From: Streptosporangium minutum
GTDB taxonomy: Bacteria; Actinomycetota; Actinomycetes; Streptosporangiales; Streptosporangiaceae
Direction: 5' to 3'
Length of the DNA: 39,472 bases
Assembly: GCF_002149035.1 (NCBI RefSeq)
Contig: NZ_NGFP01000055.1
Span: 1 to 39,472 of the forward strand
In this document: in pieces, positions 14,639 through 22,365 of the stretch
Numbering within the stretch: the first letter of the stretch is position 1
How the letters are laid out: each line of letters opens with the position of its first letter
Notes under the pieces: model-generated
What the model was told of the DNA's origin: nothing
The model's database searches: none
Seen by the model: the letters and a program-made list of their open reading frames with translations, nothing else
Translations under genes and position numbers: made by a program

Positions 14639-15831
14639 TGCGGGCGGTCCTGCGCGACCGCGGGTTCCGGCTCATCTACCTCGGGATGGCCGTCAGCCTG
14701 CTGGGTGACGCCTCGTTGCTGCTGATCCCGGCGATCCTGGCCAAAAGACTCACCGGCTCGAACGGCGCCGCGGGGCTGACCCTGTTCTTCTTCACGCTGC
14801 CCCTGTGCCTGTCGCCCCTCTTCGGTCACGTGATCGACCGCGTCGACCGCAGGAGGTTCCTCATCGCCGCGTGCCTGCTCTCCGCGGCGGCGCTGACCCC
14901 GCTGACCGCGGTGAGCGGCGGGGACACCCTCTGGCTGCTCTATCCGGTGTCGGCGGCCATGGGCTGCTCCTACGCGGCGGTGTCCGGGGCCCTGAGCGGC
15001 CTGCTGAAGAGCGTCCTGCCCGAGGAACTCCTCGCCGAGGCCAACGGCGCCCTGCAGACCACCCGGCAGGGACTGCGCCTGGTCGGGCCGCTGCTGGGGG
15101 TGGCCGTCTACACGAGTTCCGGCATCGGCGCCGTCGTCCTGCTCGACGCCGCCACCTTCGTCATCGCCGCGGCGGCCTTCGCGGCCCTGCCGAAACCCTC
15201 CCCCGTCCCGGTCGCACCGTGCGGTCGCTGGCGCGAGGAGTTCTCGGCCGGAGCCCGGCACCTGGCCGCCGACCCGTTCCTGCGCCGCGCCGCCGGGGCG
15301 TTCTGCCTGATGTTCACGCTGGCCGGAGCGACCGAGTCGCTGATCTTCGCGGTCATCGACCACGGCCTCGGCAGGGCTCCGGAGTTCACCGCCCTCACCT
15401 CCACCGCGATGGGCATGGGGGCGGTCATCGGCGGCCTGTGCGGAGCCACGGTGATCACGCGCCGGGGCGAGCTGTTCGCGATCGGCACGGGCATCGCCCT
15501 GTACGGCGCGGCGGTCCTGCTGTGGGCGGTCCCCGCCGAGCCGGCCGTGCTGGGCGCGATGACGATGGCGGGCGCCGGCCTGACCCTCGCGGGCGTGGCC
15601 CGGATGACCCTCGTGCAGCGCCGTAGCCCCGGCCACCTCGTCGGCCGGGTCTCCACCGCCTTCGAGGCCATGGCCGGAGCCGCCCAGCTGCTCTCCCTGG
15701 TCGCGGGCGCGGCGCTGGTGTCGCTCGTCGACTACCGCCTCCTGCTGGCCGTGGTCGGGCTGACCATCTGCTGCGCGGCGGCACACGCGCTCCGGGGCCG
15801 GACGATGGCGGAACACCCCAGGCCTGGCTGA
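14638..15831 (+). CDS. MFS exporter of the YcaO cassette
   Basis: This 397-residue protein has about 12 membrane helices. [23 protein letters not shown] and [17 protein letters not shown] are the usual MFS efflux motifs, followed by [21 protein letters not shown] and [24 protein letters not shown] 14638 overlaps the YcaO stop by one base (TGATG); GTG 14635 would overlap by four. This tight coupling makes it the likely exporter of whatever the YcaO enzyme makes, or an immunity pump. It belongs to the same broad branch as the MFS gene at 7097. The next sequence downstream is the sthA 5' duplicate, so the cassette ends here. Confidence 0.85.
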   Translation: MRAVLRDRGFRLIYLGMAVSLLGDASLLLIPAILAKRLTGSNGAAGLTLFFFTLPLCLSPLFGHVIDRVDRRRFLIAACLLSAAALTPLTAVSGGDTLWLLYPVSAAMGCSYAAVSGALSGLLKSVLPEELLAEANGALQTTRQGLRLVGPLLGVAVYTSSGIGAVVLLDAATFVIAAAAFAALPKPSPVPVAPCGRWREEFSAGARHLAADPFLRRAAGAFCLMFTLAGATESLIFAVIDHGLGRAPEFTALTSTAMGMGAVIGGLCGATVITRRGELFAIGTGIALYGAAVLLWAVPAEPAVLGAMTMAGAGLTLAGVARMTLVQRRSPGHLVGRVSTAFEAMAGAAQLLSLVAGAALVSLVDYRLLLAVVGLTICCAAAHALRGRTMAEHPRPG

Positions 15832-15839
15832 GAGGTCCC

Positions 15840-16055
15840 GCGGCGCGCAGACTGGGCCTTATGTGGGACTTCGATGTTCTCGTCCTGGGTTCCGGGCCGG
15901 GTGGGCAGAAGGCGGCGATCGCCGCTGCGAAACTCGGCAGGCGGGTCGCGGTGGTGGAAAAGAAGCACATGCTCGGGGGCGTGTGCATCAACACGGGGAC
16001 GATCCCGTCGAAGACGCTGCGGGAGGCGGTCCTCTATCTCACGGGGCTCAACCAG
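15840..16055 (+). repeat. 216-bp direct repeat of the sthA 5' end (copy 1)
   Basis: This segment matches 17273-17488 with only four mismatches by eye, three of them in the last 20 bp. It starts 21 bp before the sthA ATG. Weaker similarity continues for about 15 bp with a 1-nt deletion. A further GGTCCC upstream of both copies suggests the original homology began slightly earlier. Confidence 0.95.
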
Positions 16056-16151
16056 GCGAGCTGTACGGGGAGAACTCTTCTTCAGGTGCTGACTCCGGGA
16101 GACGGCACTGCCTCGCCTGCAGGTCCCCGCCCACGCCGGGAAACCATCTGA
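15861..16151 (+). pseudogene. truncated sthA copy (first 65 codons only)
   Basis: The frame opens with the first 65 residues of soluble pyridine nucleotide transhydrogenase, including the dinucleotide-binding [11 protein letters not shown] and the active-site [15 protein letters not shown]. After TGLNQ a 1-nt deletion relative to the intact gene shifts the frame, which then runs through unrelated sequence to a stop at 16151. It lacks the NAD domain and dimer interface and cannot be a working enzyme. The start carries the same CAGACT box, 7 nt upstream, as the intact gene, so a short transcript may still be made. It is a remnant from the event that brought in the genes at 16212-17179. Confidence 0.85.
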
Positions 16152-16199
16152 GCAGCCCGACAAGTTGTCAGTCGCGGTGCGAAATCCCAGGCGAGCGGG

Positions 16200-16205
16200 C
16201 AGACT
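16200..16205 (+). promoter_or_regulatory. -10-like CAGACT box before the toxin-antitoxin pair
   Basis: CAGACT lies 6 nt before GTG 16212. The surrounding 10 bp GCAGACTGGG is identical to that before both sthA copies (from 15847 and 17280), where the start codon lies 7 nt after CAGACT. These look like leaderless starts. Confidence 0.4.
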
Positions 16206-16211
16206 GGGGGT

Positions 16212-16532
16212 GTGAACACCAGGTCCCGCTACGCCAGTCGCCGTACATACCTTGTGCCTGCCGATCTGAGCGAGCTGGCCGGGCCGTTCACCGGTGTTGT
16301 GCGACTCCCCGTTCGCCTGGACTGGTCCGAGCAGCGCGTCTACGATCTTTCGGACGACAGCCACGTCGGGCTCATGTACGAACGAGTGATCCGCGAAGCC
16401 TCCCATCTCGATGACCTGCGGGCTTACCTGAACCGTGAAACGCTGATCCGCCTCTGGCCGCATCTGTACCTGCCTGCCCAGGCCAGGAAGACCTGGGAGA
16501 CGCGGTTTCGGGATCTGGCGCGGGCGGCATAG
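16212..16532 (+). CDS. putative antitoxin partner of the AbiEii-like protein
   Basis: This 106-residue basic protein begins TRSRYASRRTYLVPADLSELAG, continues VVRLPVRLDWSEQRVYDLSDDSHVGLMYERVIREA, and ends in a helix-rich RLWPHLYLPAQARKTWETRFRDLARAA. I recognise no named domain. Small proteins of this type sit just upstream of AbiEii/MenT nucleotidyltransferase toxins in actinobacteria, and here the gap is only 5 bp. Antitoxin is therefore the inferred role; it shows no obvious winged helix of the AbiEi kind. GTG 16212 has no classical ribosome binding site and may be leaderless. GC bias at third positions looks weaker than in neighbours, which would fit transfer. Confidence 0.6.
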   Translation: MNTRSRYASRRTYLVPADLSELAGPFTGVVRLPVRLDWSEQRVYDLSDDSHVGLMYERVIREASHLDDLRAYLNRETLIRLWPHLYLPAQARKTWETRFRDLARAA

Positions 16533-16537
16533 CGTTC

Positions 16538-17179
16538 ATGGACCCGCTGCACGAACTCGCCACGCGGATCGGTCTCGCAGCGACGGAACGATTCGGCTTC
16601 GCGCTTGCCGGCGGCTATGCCGTACAGGCACATGGGTTCCTCACCCGCCGGTCGGAGGACGTCGACTTGTTCACTTCGGCGGGTGGAGATTTCGACGCCG
16701 CGGTGGTCGCGGCTGTGGCGGCTTATCGCGATGCGGGTCTTAAGGCCGAGATGACGCTGGAGAATCCGGGCTTCGCCCGCTTACTCATCACCGACGGTGA
16801 CAGCCGCTCGGTCAAGATCGAGATGGGTGTGGACTGGCGTGCCCACCCGCCGGTCCGGCTTGAGATCGGTCCCGTGCTCCATCCTGACGACGCGGTGGGC
16901 AACAAGGTCGCCGCACTGTACGGCAGAGCTGAGGTCCGGGATTTCGTCGACGTGTTCGCCGTCCTGCGCAGCGGCCGCTACGACCCCGGTCAGCTGATCG
17001 ACTTGGCCATGAACGCGGATCCGGGGTTCGACACGGAGATGTTCGCGACAGCCCTGGCCGCGCTGGGGCGCATACCTGATCAAGCTCTGTCCCTCCACGG
17101 TCTCGATGATGAGGAGGTTCGGGAACTCCGCAGTTGTTTTCGCGACTGGGAAAGGTCCCTGCGTTCGAGTAACGGATAG
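16538..17179 (+). CDS. AbiEii/MenT-type nucleotidyltransferase (putative toxin)
   Basis: This 213-residue protein has the features of the DUF1814/AbiEii nucleotidyltransferase fold. LAGGYAVQAHGFLTRRSEDVDLF contains the Gly25-Gly26 loop and the Asp41-x-Asp43 metal site. SRSVKIEMGVDW supplies the third acidic strand, and DDAVGNKVAALYGRAEVRDFVDVFAVL is the typical Lys/Arg-Asp/Asp signature. In the MenT branch such enzymes add nucleotides to tRNA acceptor ends and block growth until neutralised by the partner. The length fits MenT. The start is 5 bp after the partner's stop. The pair lies between two copies of the sthA 5' end, so it is probably an inserted module. Phage defence is possible but not shown. 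Confidence 0.82.
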   Translation: MDPLHELATRIGLAATERFGFALAGGYAVQAHGFLTRRSEDVDLFTSAGGDFDAAVVAAVAAYRDAGLKAEMTLENPGFARLLITDGDSRSVKIEMGVDWRAHPPVRLEIGPVLHPDDAVGNKVAALYGRAEVRDFVDVFAVLRSGRYDPGQLIDLAMNADPGFDTEMFATALAALGRIPDQALSLHGLDDEEVRELRSCFRDWERSLRSSNG

Positions 17180-17247
17180 CAGGATTGCTCGGACACCTCT
17201 GACCTGCCGACCGGAGAGCTTCGGGACATGTGAGGCGGAGACCGCAC

Positions 17248-17266
17248 CCATGAGACCTTCTCATGG
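17248..17266. promoter_or_regulatory. 8-bp inverted repeat just before intact sthA
   Basis: CCATGAGA (17248-17255) and TCTCATGG (17259-17266) pair perfectly around CCT. It lies 28-46 bp before the sthA start and is absent before the truncated copy. It could be an operator for sthA or a mark of the insertion boundary. Confidence 0.45.
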
Positions 17267-17272
17267 TCCCCT

Positions 17273-17488
17273 GCGGCGCGCAGACTGGGCCTTATGTGGG
17301 ACTTCGATGTTCTCGTCCTGGGTTCCGGGCCGGGTGGGCAGAAGGCGGCGATCGCCGCGGCGAAACTCGGCAGGCGGGTCGCGGTGGTGGAAAAGAAGCA
17401 CATGCTCGGGGGCGTGTGCATCAACACGGGGACGATCCCGTCGAAGACGCTGCGGGAGGCGGTCCTCTATCTGACCGGCCTCAACCAG
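17273..17488 (+). repeat. 216-bp direct repeat of the sthA 5' end (copy 2, in the intact gene)
   Basis: This copy is partner to 15840-16055 and runs from 21 bp before the ATG to codon 65 of the working gene. The two copies are in the same orientation, 1433 bp apart start to start. Confidence 0.95.
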
Positions 17489-18697
17489 CGGGAGCTCTAC
17501 GGCGCCAGCTACCGGGTCAAGGAAGAGATCACGGTCGCGGATCTCGGGATGCGCACCCAGCATGTGATCGGCCGGGAGATCCAGGTGATCCGGAGTCAGC
17601 TGGGCCGCAACCATGTGACGGTCCTGCAGGGGACCGGGCGATTCCTTGACGCGCACACCATCGGTGTCACCGGCGACGAGGAGAGGAAGGTCACTGCCAA
17701 GAAGATCGTGATCGCCACGGGGACGTCGCCCGCCCGTCCGGCCAGCGTGGAGTTCGACGACAAGATGATTATCGACTCCGACGCGATCCTGCATCTCGAT
17801 CGGGTGCCCGAAACGCTCGTTGTCGTCGGAGCCGGGGTTATAGGAATCGAGTACGCCTCGATGTTCGCGGCCCTTGGCGTCAAGGTCACCGTGGTGGAGC
17901 GCCGTGAGCGGATGCTGGAGTTCTGCGATCTGGAGATCGTGGAGGCACTCAAGTACCACCTGCGCGACCTGGCCGTCACATTCCGGTTCGGTGAGCACGT
18001 CGCCGCGGTCGAGCGACGGCCCCGAGGAGCCTTGACCGTCTTGGAAAGCGGCAAGAAGATTCCCGCCGATTGCGTGATGTACTCGGCAGGGCGACAGGGC
18101 AAGACGGCCGAACTGTGCCTGGAGGCGGCCGGGCTGACCGCCGATGACCGGGGCCGGATTCAGGTGGATGAGAACTACGCCACCCCCGTCCCGCACATCT
18201 ACGCGGTCGGCGACGTGATCGGCTTCCCGGCGCTGGCGGCCACCTCGATGGAGCAGGGGCGGCTGGCCGCTCAGCACGCGTGCGGCGAACCGGTGGCGGA
18301 GATGCACGAGCTGGCGCCGATCGGGATCTACACGATCCCGGAGATCAGCTTCGTCGGGAAGTCCGAGGACGAGCTGACCCGGGACAAGATCCCGTTCGAG
18401 GTCGGCATCTCGCGGTATCGGGAACTCGCCCGAGGACAGATCATCGGCGACTCGTACGGGATGCTCAAGCTGCTCGTCTCCTCCGAGGACCGGCGCCTGC
18501 TCGGCGTCCACGTGTTCGGCACGGGGGCCACCGAGCTCGTCCACATCGGGCAGACCGTCATGGGGTGCGGCGGGACGGTCGACTACCTGGTCAACGCCGT
18601 GTTCAACTACCCGACCCTCGCGGAGTCGTACAAGGTCGCCGCCCTGGACGCCATGAACAAGATGCGGGTGATCGCCCGGCTGACGGCCGAACTGTGA
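17294..18697 (+). CDS. sthA: soluble pyridine nucleotide transhydrogenase
   Basis: This 467-residue FAD enzyme moves hydride between NADPH and NAD+ in the cytosol. It is full length, with FAD motif [11 protein letters not shown], then CINTGT at residues 42-47, where Thr47 replaces the second redox Cys of lipoamide dehydrogenases, the hallmark of SthA. Next come the NAD-binding [20 protein letters not shown], the FAD-contact [14 protein letters not shown], and the C-terminal dimer domain ending with [22 protein letters not shown]. There is no ribosome binding site; CAGACT lies 7 nt before the ATG. Its first 216 bp exist again at 15840, and an antitoxin-toxin pair sits between the copies. Confidence 0.93.
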   Translation: MWDFDVLVLGSGPGGQKAAIAAAKLGRRVAVVEKKHMLGGVCINTGTIPSKTLREAVLYLTGLNQRELYGASYRVKEEITVADLGMRTQHVIGREIQVIRSQLGRNHVTVLQGTGRFLDAHTIGVTGDEERKVTAKKIVIATGTSPARPASVEFDDKMIIDSDAILHLDRVPETLVVVGAGVIGIEYASMFAALGVKVTVVERRERMLEFCDLEIVEALKYHLRDLAVTFRFGEHVAAVERRPRGALTVLESGKKIPADCVMYSAGRQGKTAELCLEAAGLTADDRGRIQVDENYATPVPHIYAVGDVIGFPALAATSMEQGRLAAQHACGEPVAEMHELAPIGIYTIPEISFVGKSEDELTRDKIPFEVGISRYRELARGQIIGDSYGMLKLLVSSEDRRLLGVHVFGTGATELVHIGQTVMGCGGTVDYLVNAVFNYPTLAESYKVAALDAMNKMRVIARLTAEL

Positions 18698-18999
18698 GGC
18701 CGTGATCGCTACCCGGTTCCCGTGCCGTGCGGCGCGTGGTCGCGGTCAGCGCTGTTCTTACCTGAGCGATCGGGGAGACGTCGAGCGCGTCCGAACACAC
18801 CCACCACGGACGGTGGGGTGAGGGCCGTCGGTCCCCACCGCCCTCACCCGGGCATGGGGTGTGGGCGGCATGTTCGGCAAGCGGTGCTGAAAGCCCCGGG
18901 CGCCGGGCGGCGGAAACCCTCGAGCATTTCCTGAGGGATCAGAGCTCCGGCCGTCCCGTGGCCCGGCCGGCTGTCCGCTCGCCGCCGCTTGCGAGGGCC
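18698..18999. other. 302-bp gap between convergent genes
   Basis: No gene is seen. The gap holds the interleaved hairpins at 18811-18849. The remainder is GC-rich and featureless. Confidence 0.5.
18811..18849. terminator. two interleaved hairpins after sthA
   Basis: CGGTGGGG (18811-18818) can pair with 18833-18840, and GGGTGAGGGC (18816-18825) with 18840-18849; each loop is 14 nt. The stems overlap and exclude each other. The most likely role is a bidirectional terminator for the convergent genes. Confidence 0.5.
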
Positions 19000-19581
19000 T
19001 CAGCGGACGTCGCCGTACCACTGCCACTCCTTCCGGCGGCCGAGGCCGGGCAGGGCGGCGCGGCCCGTGCACCACAGCAGGGTGCGCGCCGGATCGTGGC
19101 CGGTCGGAGCATCGGGGAAGAGCCGCTCGACCACCGGCGCGCACAGGTCGTCCGGGGGCGTCCAGTCGATCCCGAGGGTGAGGGCGATGTCGCGGCTGTG
19201 AACGAGGATCTCCAGCGTGCCCATGGCGGCGAAGCCGGGACCGTCGGAGTGCCCGTAGGGGTGCCAGGCGCGGACCTCCGGTACGGCCTCGCGGACGGCC
19301 GAGGCGAGGATCGTCGCCGAGATCCGGATCCCCTCCAGGCACGCGGGGATCGGGGCCTGGTCGTCGAGCGAGGCGAACAGGGCGATGTAGCGGTCGGCAG
19401 GCTGGGCGATGAGCAGTCCCGCGTAGCCGACGACGCCGAGGGCCATGTGGTCGAGGGTCTGCCGACAGGTCCAGTCGAGGTCCCCTGCGTCGCGGGACCA
19501 GTCCTGGTCGGCGCCCTTGGCGAGGACGGAGACGCCGTCGGCGGCTGCCGAGGTCACCAGGTCGGGCCAGGAGATGGTCAT
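19000..19581 (-). CDS. MDMPI/DinB-fold protein (maleylpyruvate isomerase family)
   Basis: This 193-residue protein resembles the mycothiol-dependent maleylpyruvate isomerase N-terminal family. DLDWTCRQTLDHMALGVVGYAGLL carries the first metal-binding His, and GTLEILVHSRDIALTLG carries the conserved Glu and His-x-x-Asp of the metal site. The C-terminal part has DDLCAPVVERLFPDAP and LLWCTGRAALPG. ATG 19581 follows GAGAAGGA. Proteins of this fold in actinobacteria act on small molecules with mycothiol or as unknown metal enzymes; the substrate cannot be told. It is convergent with sthA. Confidence 0.8.
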   Translation of the reverse strand: MTISWPDLVTSAAADGVSVLAKGADQDWSRDAGDLDWTCRQTLDHMALGVVGYAGLLIAQPADRYIALFASLDDQAPIPACLEGIRISATILASAVREAVPEVRAWHPYGHSDGPGFAAMGTLEILVHSRDIALTLGIDWTPPDDLCAPVVERLFPDAPTGHDPARTLLWCTGRAALPGLGRRKEWQWYGDVR

Positions 19582-20207
19582 GGCGGGTCGTCCTTCTCGT
19601 TCGGGGCAGGCCTGCGGCGGCCTGCGCCAGGCTTGGGCAGAGGGGGATGGGGGCGGGCGGAGATGCTGGGACGGTCCTCCCGGCTCACGCGGTGGGCCGC
19701 GACCGGCTCCCACAGGGGTGCCGCCGGTCGATGACCAGGCTCGCAGCGTGTCTCGTCCGGCGACAGCGGCAGGACTGCCTATCCTCAACATATTCCTGCC
19801 ATACCTGGTGATCATGAGCCCCAGGCCCGTCACGGTTGCCATGGTTGATCACGTTGGCGTTTTGCCGTCTGTGTCGTGAAATATCGGCCTCAAAAGGTCG
19901 GCGTTATTACCGTGATCGCCTACGGGCTGGGATGACGACGCGGGCGTCGGCCTCGCGGACCGGCGGACGGCCATCCGCCCCAAGATCGGTGGGGTGGGCG
20001 AGGCGGCGCCCGCCGCCGGGCCGGAACCGGTGGTAGGTCTCTTCCCGAGAGGTCTCCGCACGGCGGGTCCGAGCCGGTGGACCGCTCACCGCATGAGACG
20101 GACCTTTCACCGCAAGCCATATCCAACTGGCCGCGACCCGGTGCCACCTGGGCGAAGAGTCCGGCCACGGGTCTCCTCGCGGGGTACGGTCCCCTCCTAC
20201 GTTATCC
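19582..20207. other. 626-bp region without a credible gene
   Basis: Frames here are short and Arg/Pro-rich. The stretch 19770-19870 is less GC-rich (CCTCAACATATTCC, GTTGATCACGTTGGCG) and may hold the minus-strand promoter of the MDMPI-fold gene. I see no RNA gene. Confidence 0.45.
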
Positions 20208-20221
20208 GTGATCCAGATCAC
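20208..20221. promoter_or_regulatory. CRP-like palindrome before the acetate symporter operon
   Basis: GTGATCCAGATCAC is a perfect GTGA-N6-TCAC palindrome, followed by A as in the CRP/FNR consensus. It ends 16 bp before the DUF485 start. That close position would favour repression, or a short leader with the TACGTT at 20199 as the -10. Confidence 0.5.
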
Positions 20222-20237
20222 ATTCGTGGGAGGTCCC

Positions 20238-20567
20238 GTGACCACCAGGCAACATGATTCATCGGTTTACGAACATATCCAGGGCGAGGAGAGGTTCCAG
20301 GAGCTGAAGCGGCGTTTCCGCTCCTGGGCGTTCCCGATGACGGCGGCGTTCCTGGCGTGGTACCTGCTCTACGTGGTGCTGTCCGCGTGGGCGCGTGACT
20401 TCATGGGCACCAAGGTGTTCGGCAACATCAACGTGGCGCTGATCTTCGGTCTGCTCCAGTTCGTGTCGACGTTCCTGATCGCCTGGGCCTACTCCCGGTA
20501 TGCCGAGAAGAAGCTCGACCCGGTGGCCGACGAGATCCGCCACGAGGCCGAGGGGACGACCGAATGA
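20238..20567 (+). CDS. DUF485 membrane protein
   Basis: This 109-residue protein has normal family length. The motif FQELKRRFRSWAFPMTAAFLAWYLLYVVLSAW opens the first membrane helix. FGNINVALIFGLLQFVSTFLIAWAYSRYA forms the second, with a charged tail ending ADEIRHEAEGTTE. DUF485 (YjcH-type) proteins accompany acetate/monocarboxylate symporters. GTG 20238 is preferred because GGGAGG lies 4-5 nt upstream; an earlier in-frame start overlaps the CRP-like site. It overlaps the symporter gene by 4 bp (ATGA). Confidence 0.88.
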   Translation: MTTRQHDSSVYEHIQGEERFQELKRRFRSWAFPMTAAFLAWYLLYVVLSAWARDFMGTKVFGNINVALIFGLLQFVSTFLIAWAYSRYAEKKLDPVADEIRHEAEGTTE

Positions 20568-22174
20568 GTCACCAGACGCTGTCCACGATCCTGTTCCTGC
20601 TCTTCGTCGCGGTGACGCTGGGCATCACCTTCAAGGCGAGCCGCAGCAACAAGGACGCCGCCGACTTCTACGCCGGAGGCCGGTCCTTCAGCGGCGCGCA
20701 GAACGGCCTGGCGATCGGCGGCGACTACATGTCGGCGGCGAGCTTCCTGGGCATCGCCGGGATCATCGCGCTGTCGGGATACGACGGCTTCCTGTACTCG
20801 ATCGGCTTCCTGGTCGCCTGGCTGGTGGCGCTGCTGCTGGTCGCCGAGCTGATGCGCAACTCCGGCAAGTTCACCATGGCCGACGTCCTGGCCTTCCGGA
20901 TGAGCCCGCGGCCGGTCCGCACCGCGGCGGGCGTCTCCACCATCGTCGTGTCGATCTTCTACCTGCTGGCCCAGATGGTCGGGGCGGGCGCGCTGGTCGG
21001 CCTGCTGCTCGGCATCACCTCTCCGACCGGCAAGGCGCTCACCATCGTCGGCGTCGGCCTGCTGATGATCGTCTACGTGGTCGTCGGCGGGATGAAGGGC
21101 ACCACCTGGGTGCAGATCGTCAAGGCCGTGCTGCTGATGACCGGCGCGACCCTGATCACCCTGTTGGTGCTCGGCAAGTACGGTTTCAACCTCTCGGCCC
21201 TGCTCGGCGACGCCGCCGCGCAGAGCGGCAAGGGGGACGCCTTCCTCAACTCCGGCGGGAAGTACGCCACCGAGGCACAGGGCCTGGCCGGCAAGCTCGA
21301 CCTGATCAGCCTGGGCCTGGCGCTGGTGCTCGGCACCGCGGGCCTGCCGCACATCCTGATCCGCTTCTACACGGTCCCCACCGCTAAGGAGGCCCGCAAG
21401 TCGGTTCTCTGGGGCATCGGCATCATCGGTGTCTTCTACCTGCTCACCCTCGTGCTGGGCTTCGGCGCCGCGGCGCTGGTCGGCGGCAAGGCGATCGTGG
21501 CGCAGGACAAGGCGGGCAACACCGCGGCGCCGATGCTCGCCGAGGCGGTCGGCAACGCCATCTTCGGCGAGGTGGGTGGCACGATCCTGCTGGCCGTCAT
21601 CGCGGCTGTCGCGTTCGCCACGATCCTGGCGGTCGTCGCCGGTCTGACGCTGGCCTCCTCCTCCAGCTTCGCCCACGACCTCTACGCCCACGTCTTCAAG
21701 CGGGGCAACGTCACCGACAAGCAGGAGGTCCTGGTCGCCCGGATCTCCGCCTTCGTCATCGGCGCGGTTGCCATCGGGCTCGGCATCCTCGCGCAGGGGC
21801 AGAACGTGGCCTTCCTGGTCGCGCTGGCCTTCGCGGTGGCCGCCTCCGGCAACCTCCCCGCGATCCTCTACAGCCTGTTCTGGAAGAGGTTCAACACCGC
21901 CGGCGCGGTCTCGGCCATCTACGGAGGCCTGGTCTCCGCGCTGATCCTGGTGGTCTTCTCGCCGGTCGTGTCGGGCAGCGCCACCGCGCTGTTCCCGGAC
22001 GCCGACTTCGCCTGGTTCCCGCTGAGCAACCCCGGCCTCGTCTCGATCCCGATCGGATTCCTGGCCGGATTCGTCGGCGCGCGGCTCAGCAAGGAGTACA
22101 ACCCGGCCAAGTACGCCGAGATCGAGGTCCGCTCGCTGACCGGCATCGGCGCGGAGAAGGCCACCCAGCACTGA
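20564..22174 (+). CDS. cation/acetate symporter (ActP-like, SSS family)
   Basis: This 536-residue protein has about 13 membrane helices. RSNKDAADFYAGGRSFSGAQNGLAIGGDYMSAASFLGIAG and LGTAGLPHILIRFYTVPTAKEARKSV are near-signature motifs of ActP/MctC acetate permeases. AVVAGLTLASSSSFAHDLYAHVF supplies the helix-8 Ser pair expected at the sodium site, and FAVAASGNLPAILYSLFWKRFNTAG follows. It is expected to import acetate and related short acids with Na+. It is co-translated with the DUF485 gene and lies behind a CRP-like site. The sequence around its stop codon is repeated in degenerate form downstream. Confidence 0.9.
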   Translation: MSHQTLSTILFLLFVAVTLGITFKASRSNKDAADFYAGGRSFSGAQNGLAIGGDYMSAASFLGIAGIIALSGYDGFLYSIGFLVAWLVALLLVAELMRNSGKFTMADVLAFRMSPRPVRTAAGVSTIVVSIFYLLAQMVGAGALVGLLLGITSPTGKALTIVGVGLLMIVYVVVGGMKGTTWVQIVKAVLLMTGATLITLLVLGKYGFNLSALLGDAAAQSGKGDAFLNSGGKYATEAQGLAGKLDLISLGLALVLGTAGLPHILIRFYTVPTAKEARKSVLWGIGIIGVFYLLTLVLGFGAAALVGGKAIVAQDKAGNTAAPMLAEAVGNAIFGEVGGTILLAVIAAVAFATILAVVAGLTLASSSSFAHDLYAHVFKRGNVTDKQEVLVARISAFVIGAVAIGLGILAQGQNVAFLVALAFAVAASGNLPAILYSLFWKRFNTAGAVSAIYGGLVSALILVVFSPVVSGSATALFPDADFAWFPLSNPGLVSIPIGFLAGFVGARLSKEYNPAKYAEIEVRSLTGIGAEKATQH

Positions 22175-22320
22175 GCCGGACCGCCCGGTTCCGAGCGGAC
22201 GTCCCGGCACTGAGCCGGACTGTCCGGCAGTGAGGGGCGACCCGGACCTGAGCTGGAGGGCGCGGTTCCGGGCGGTGAGCGGACCGCCCGGCTCTGAGCC
22301 GGCCGCTCGGCACGACCCGG
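22171..22320 (+). repeat. degenerate repeats of about 39 bp after the symporter stop
   Basis: CTGAGCCGGAC-like units begin at 22171 (containing the stop codon), 22210, 22248 and 22293. They are imperfect and spaced 39, 38 and 45 bp apart. Confidence 0.55.
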
Positions 22321-22357
22321 GGCGGGGGCCCGGCCGCGACACGGCCGGGCCCCCGCC
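22321..22357. terminator. 16-bp perfect hairpin between convergent genes
   Basis: GGCGGGGGCCCGGCCG (22321-22336) pairs perfectly with 22342-22357 around CGACA. There is no T-run. It is the strongest hairpin in the window and lies between the symporter and the aldo/keto reductase. Confidence 0.8.
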
Positions 22358-22365
22358 GTACGGCG

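Noticed and set aside
15861-16151. working short oxidoreductase
   Set aside because: Only the first 65 codons match sthA and the rest is frame-shifted, unrelated sequence.
19907-20245. 112-codon minus-strand frame in the gap before the DUF485 gene
   Set aside because: It has no ribosome binding site or family features, and it overlaps the CRP-like site and the acetate operon start.
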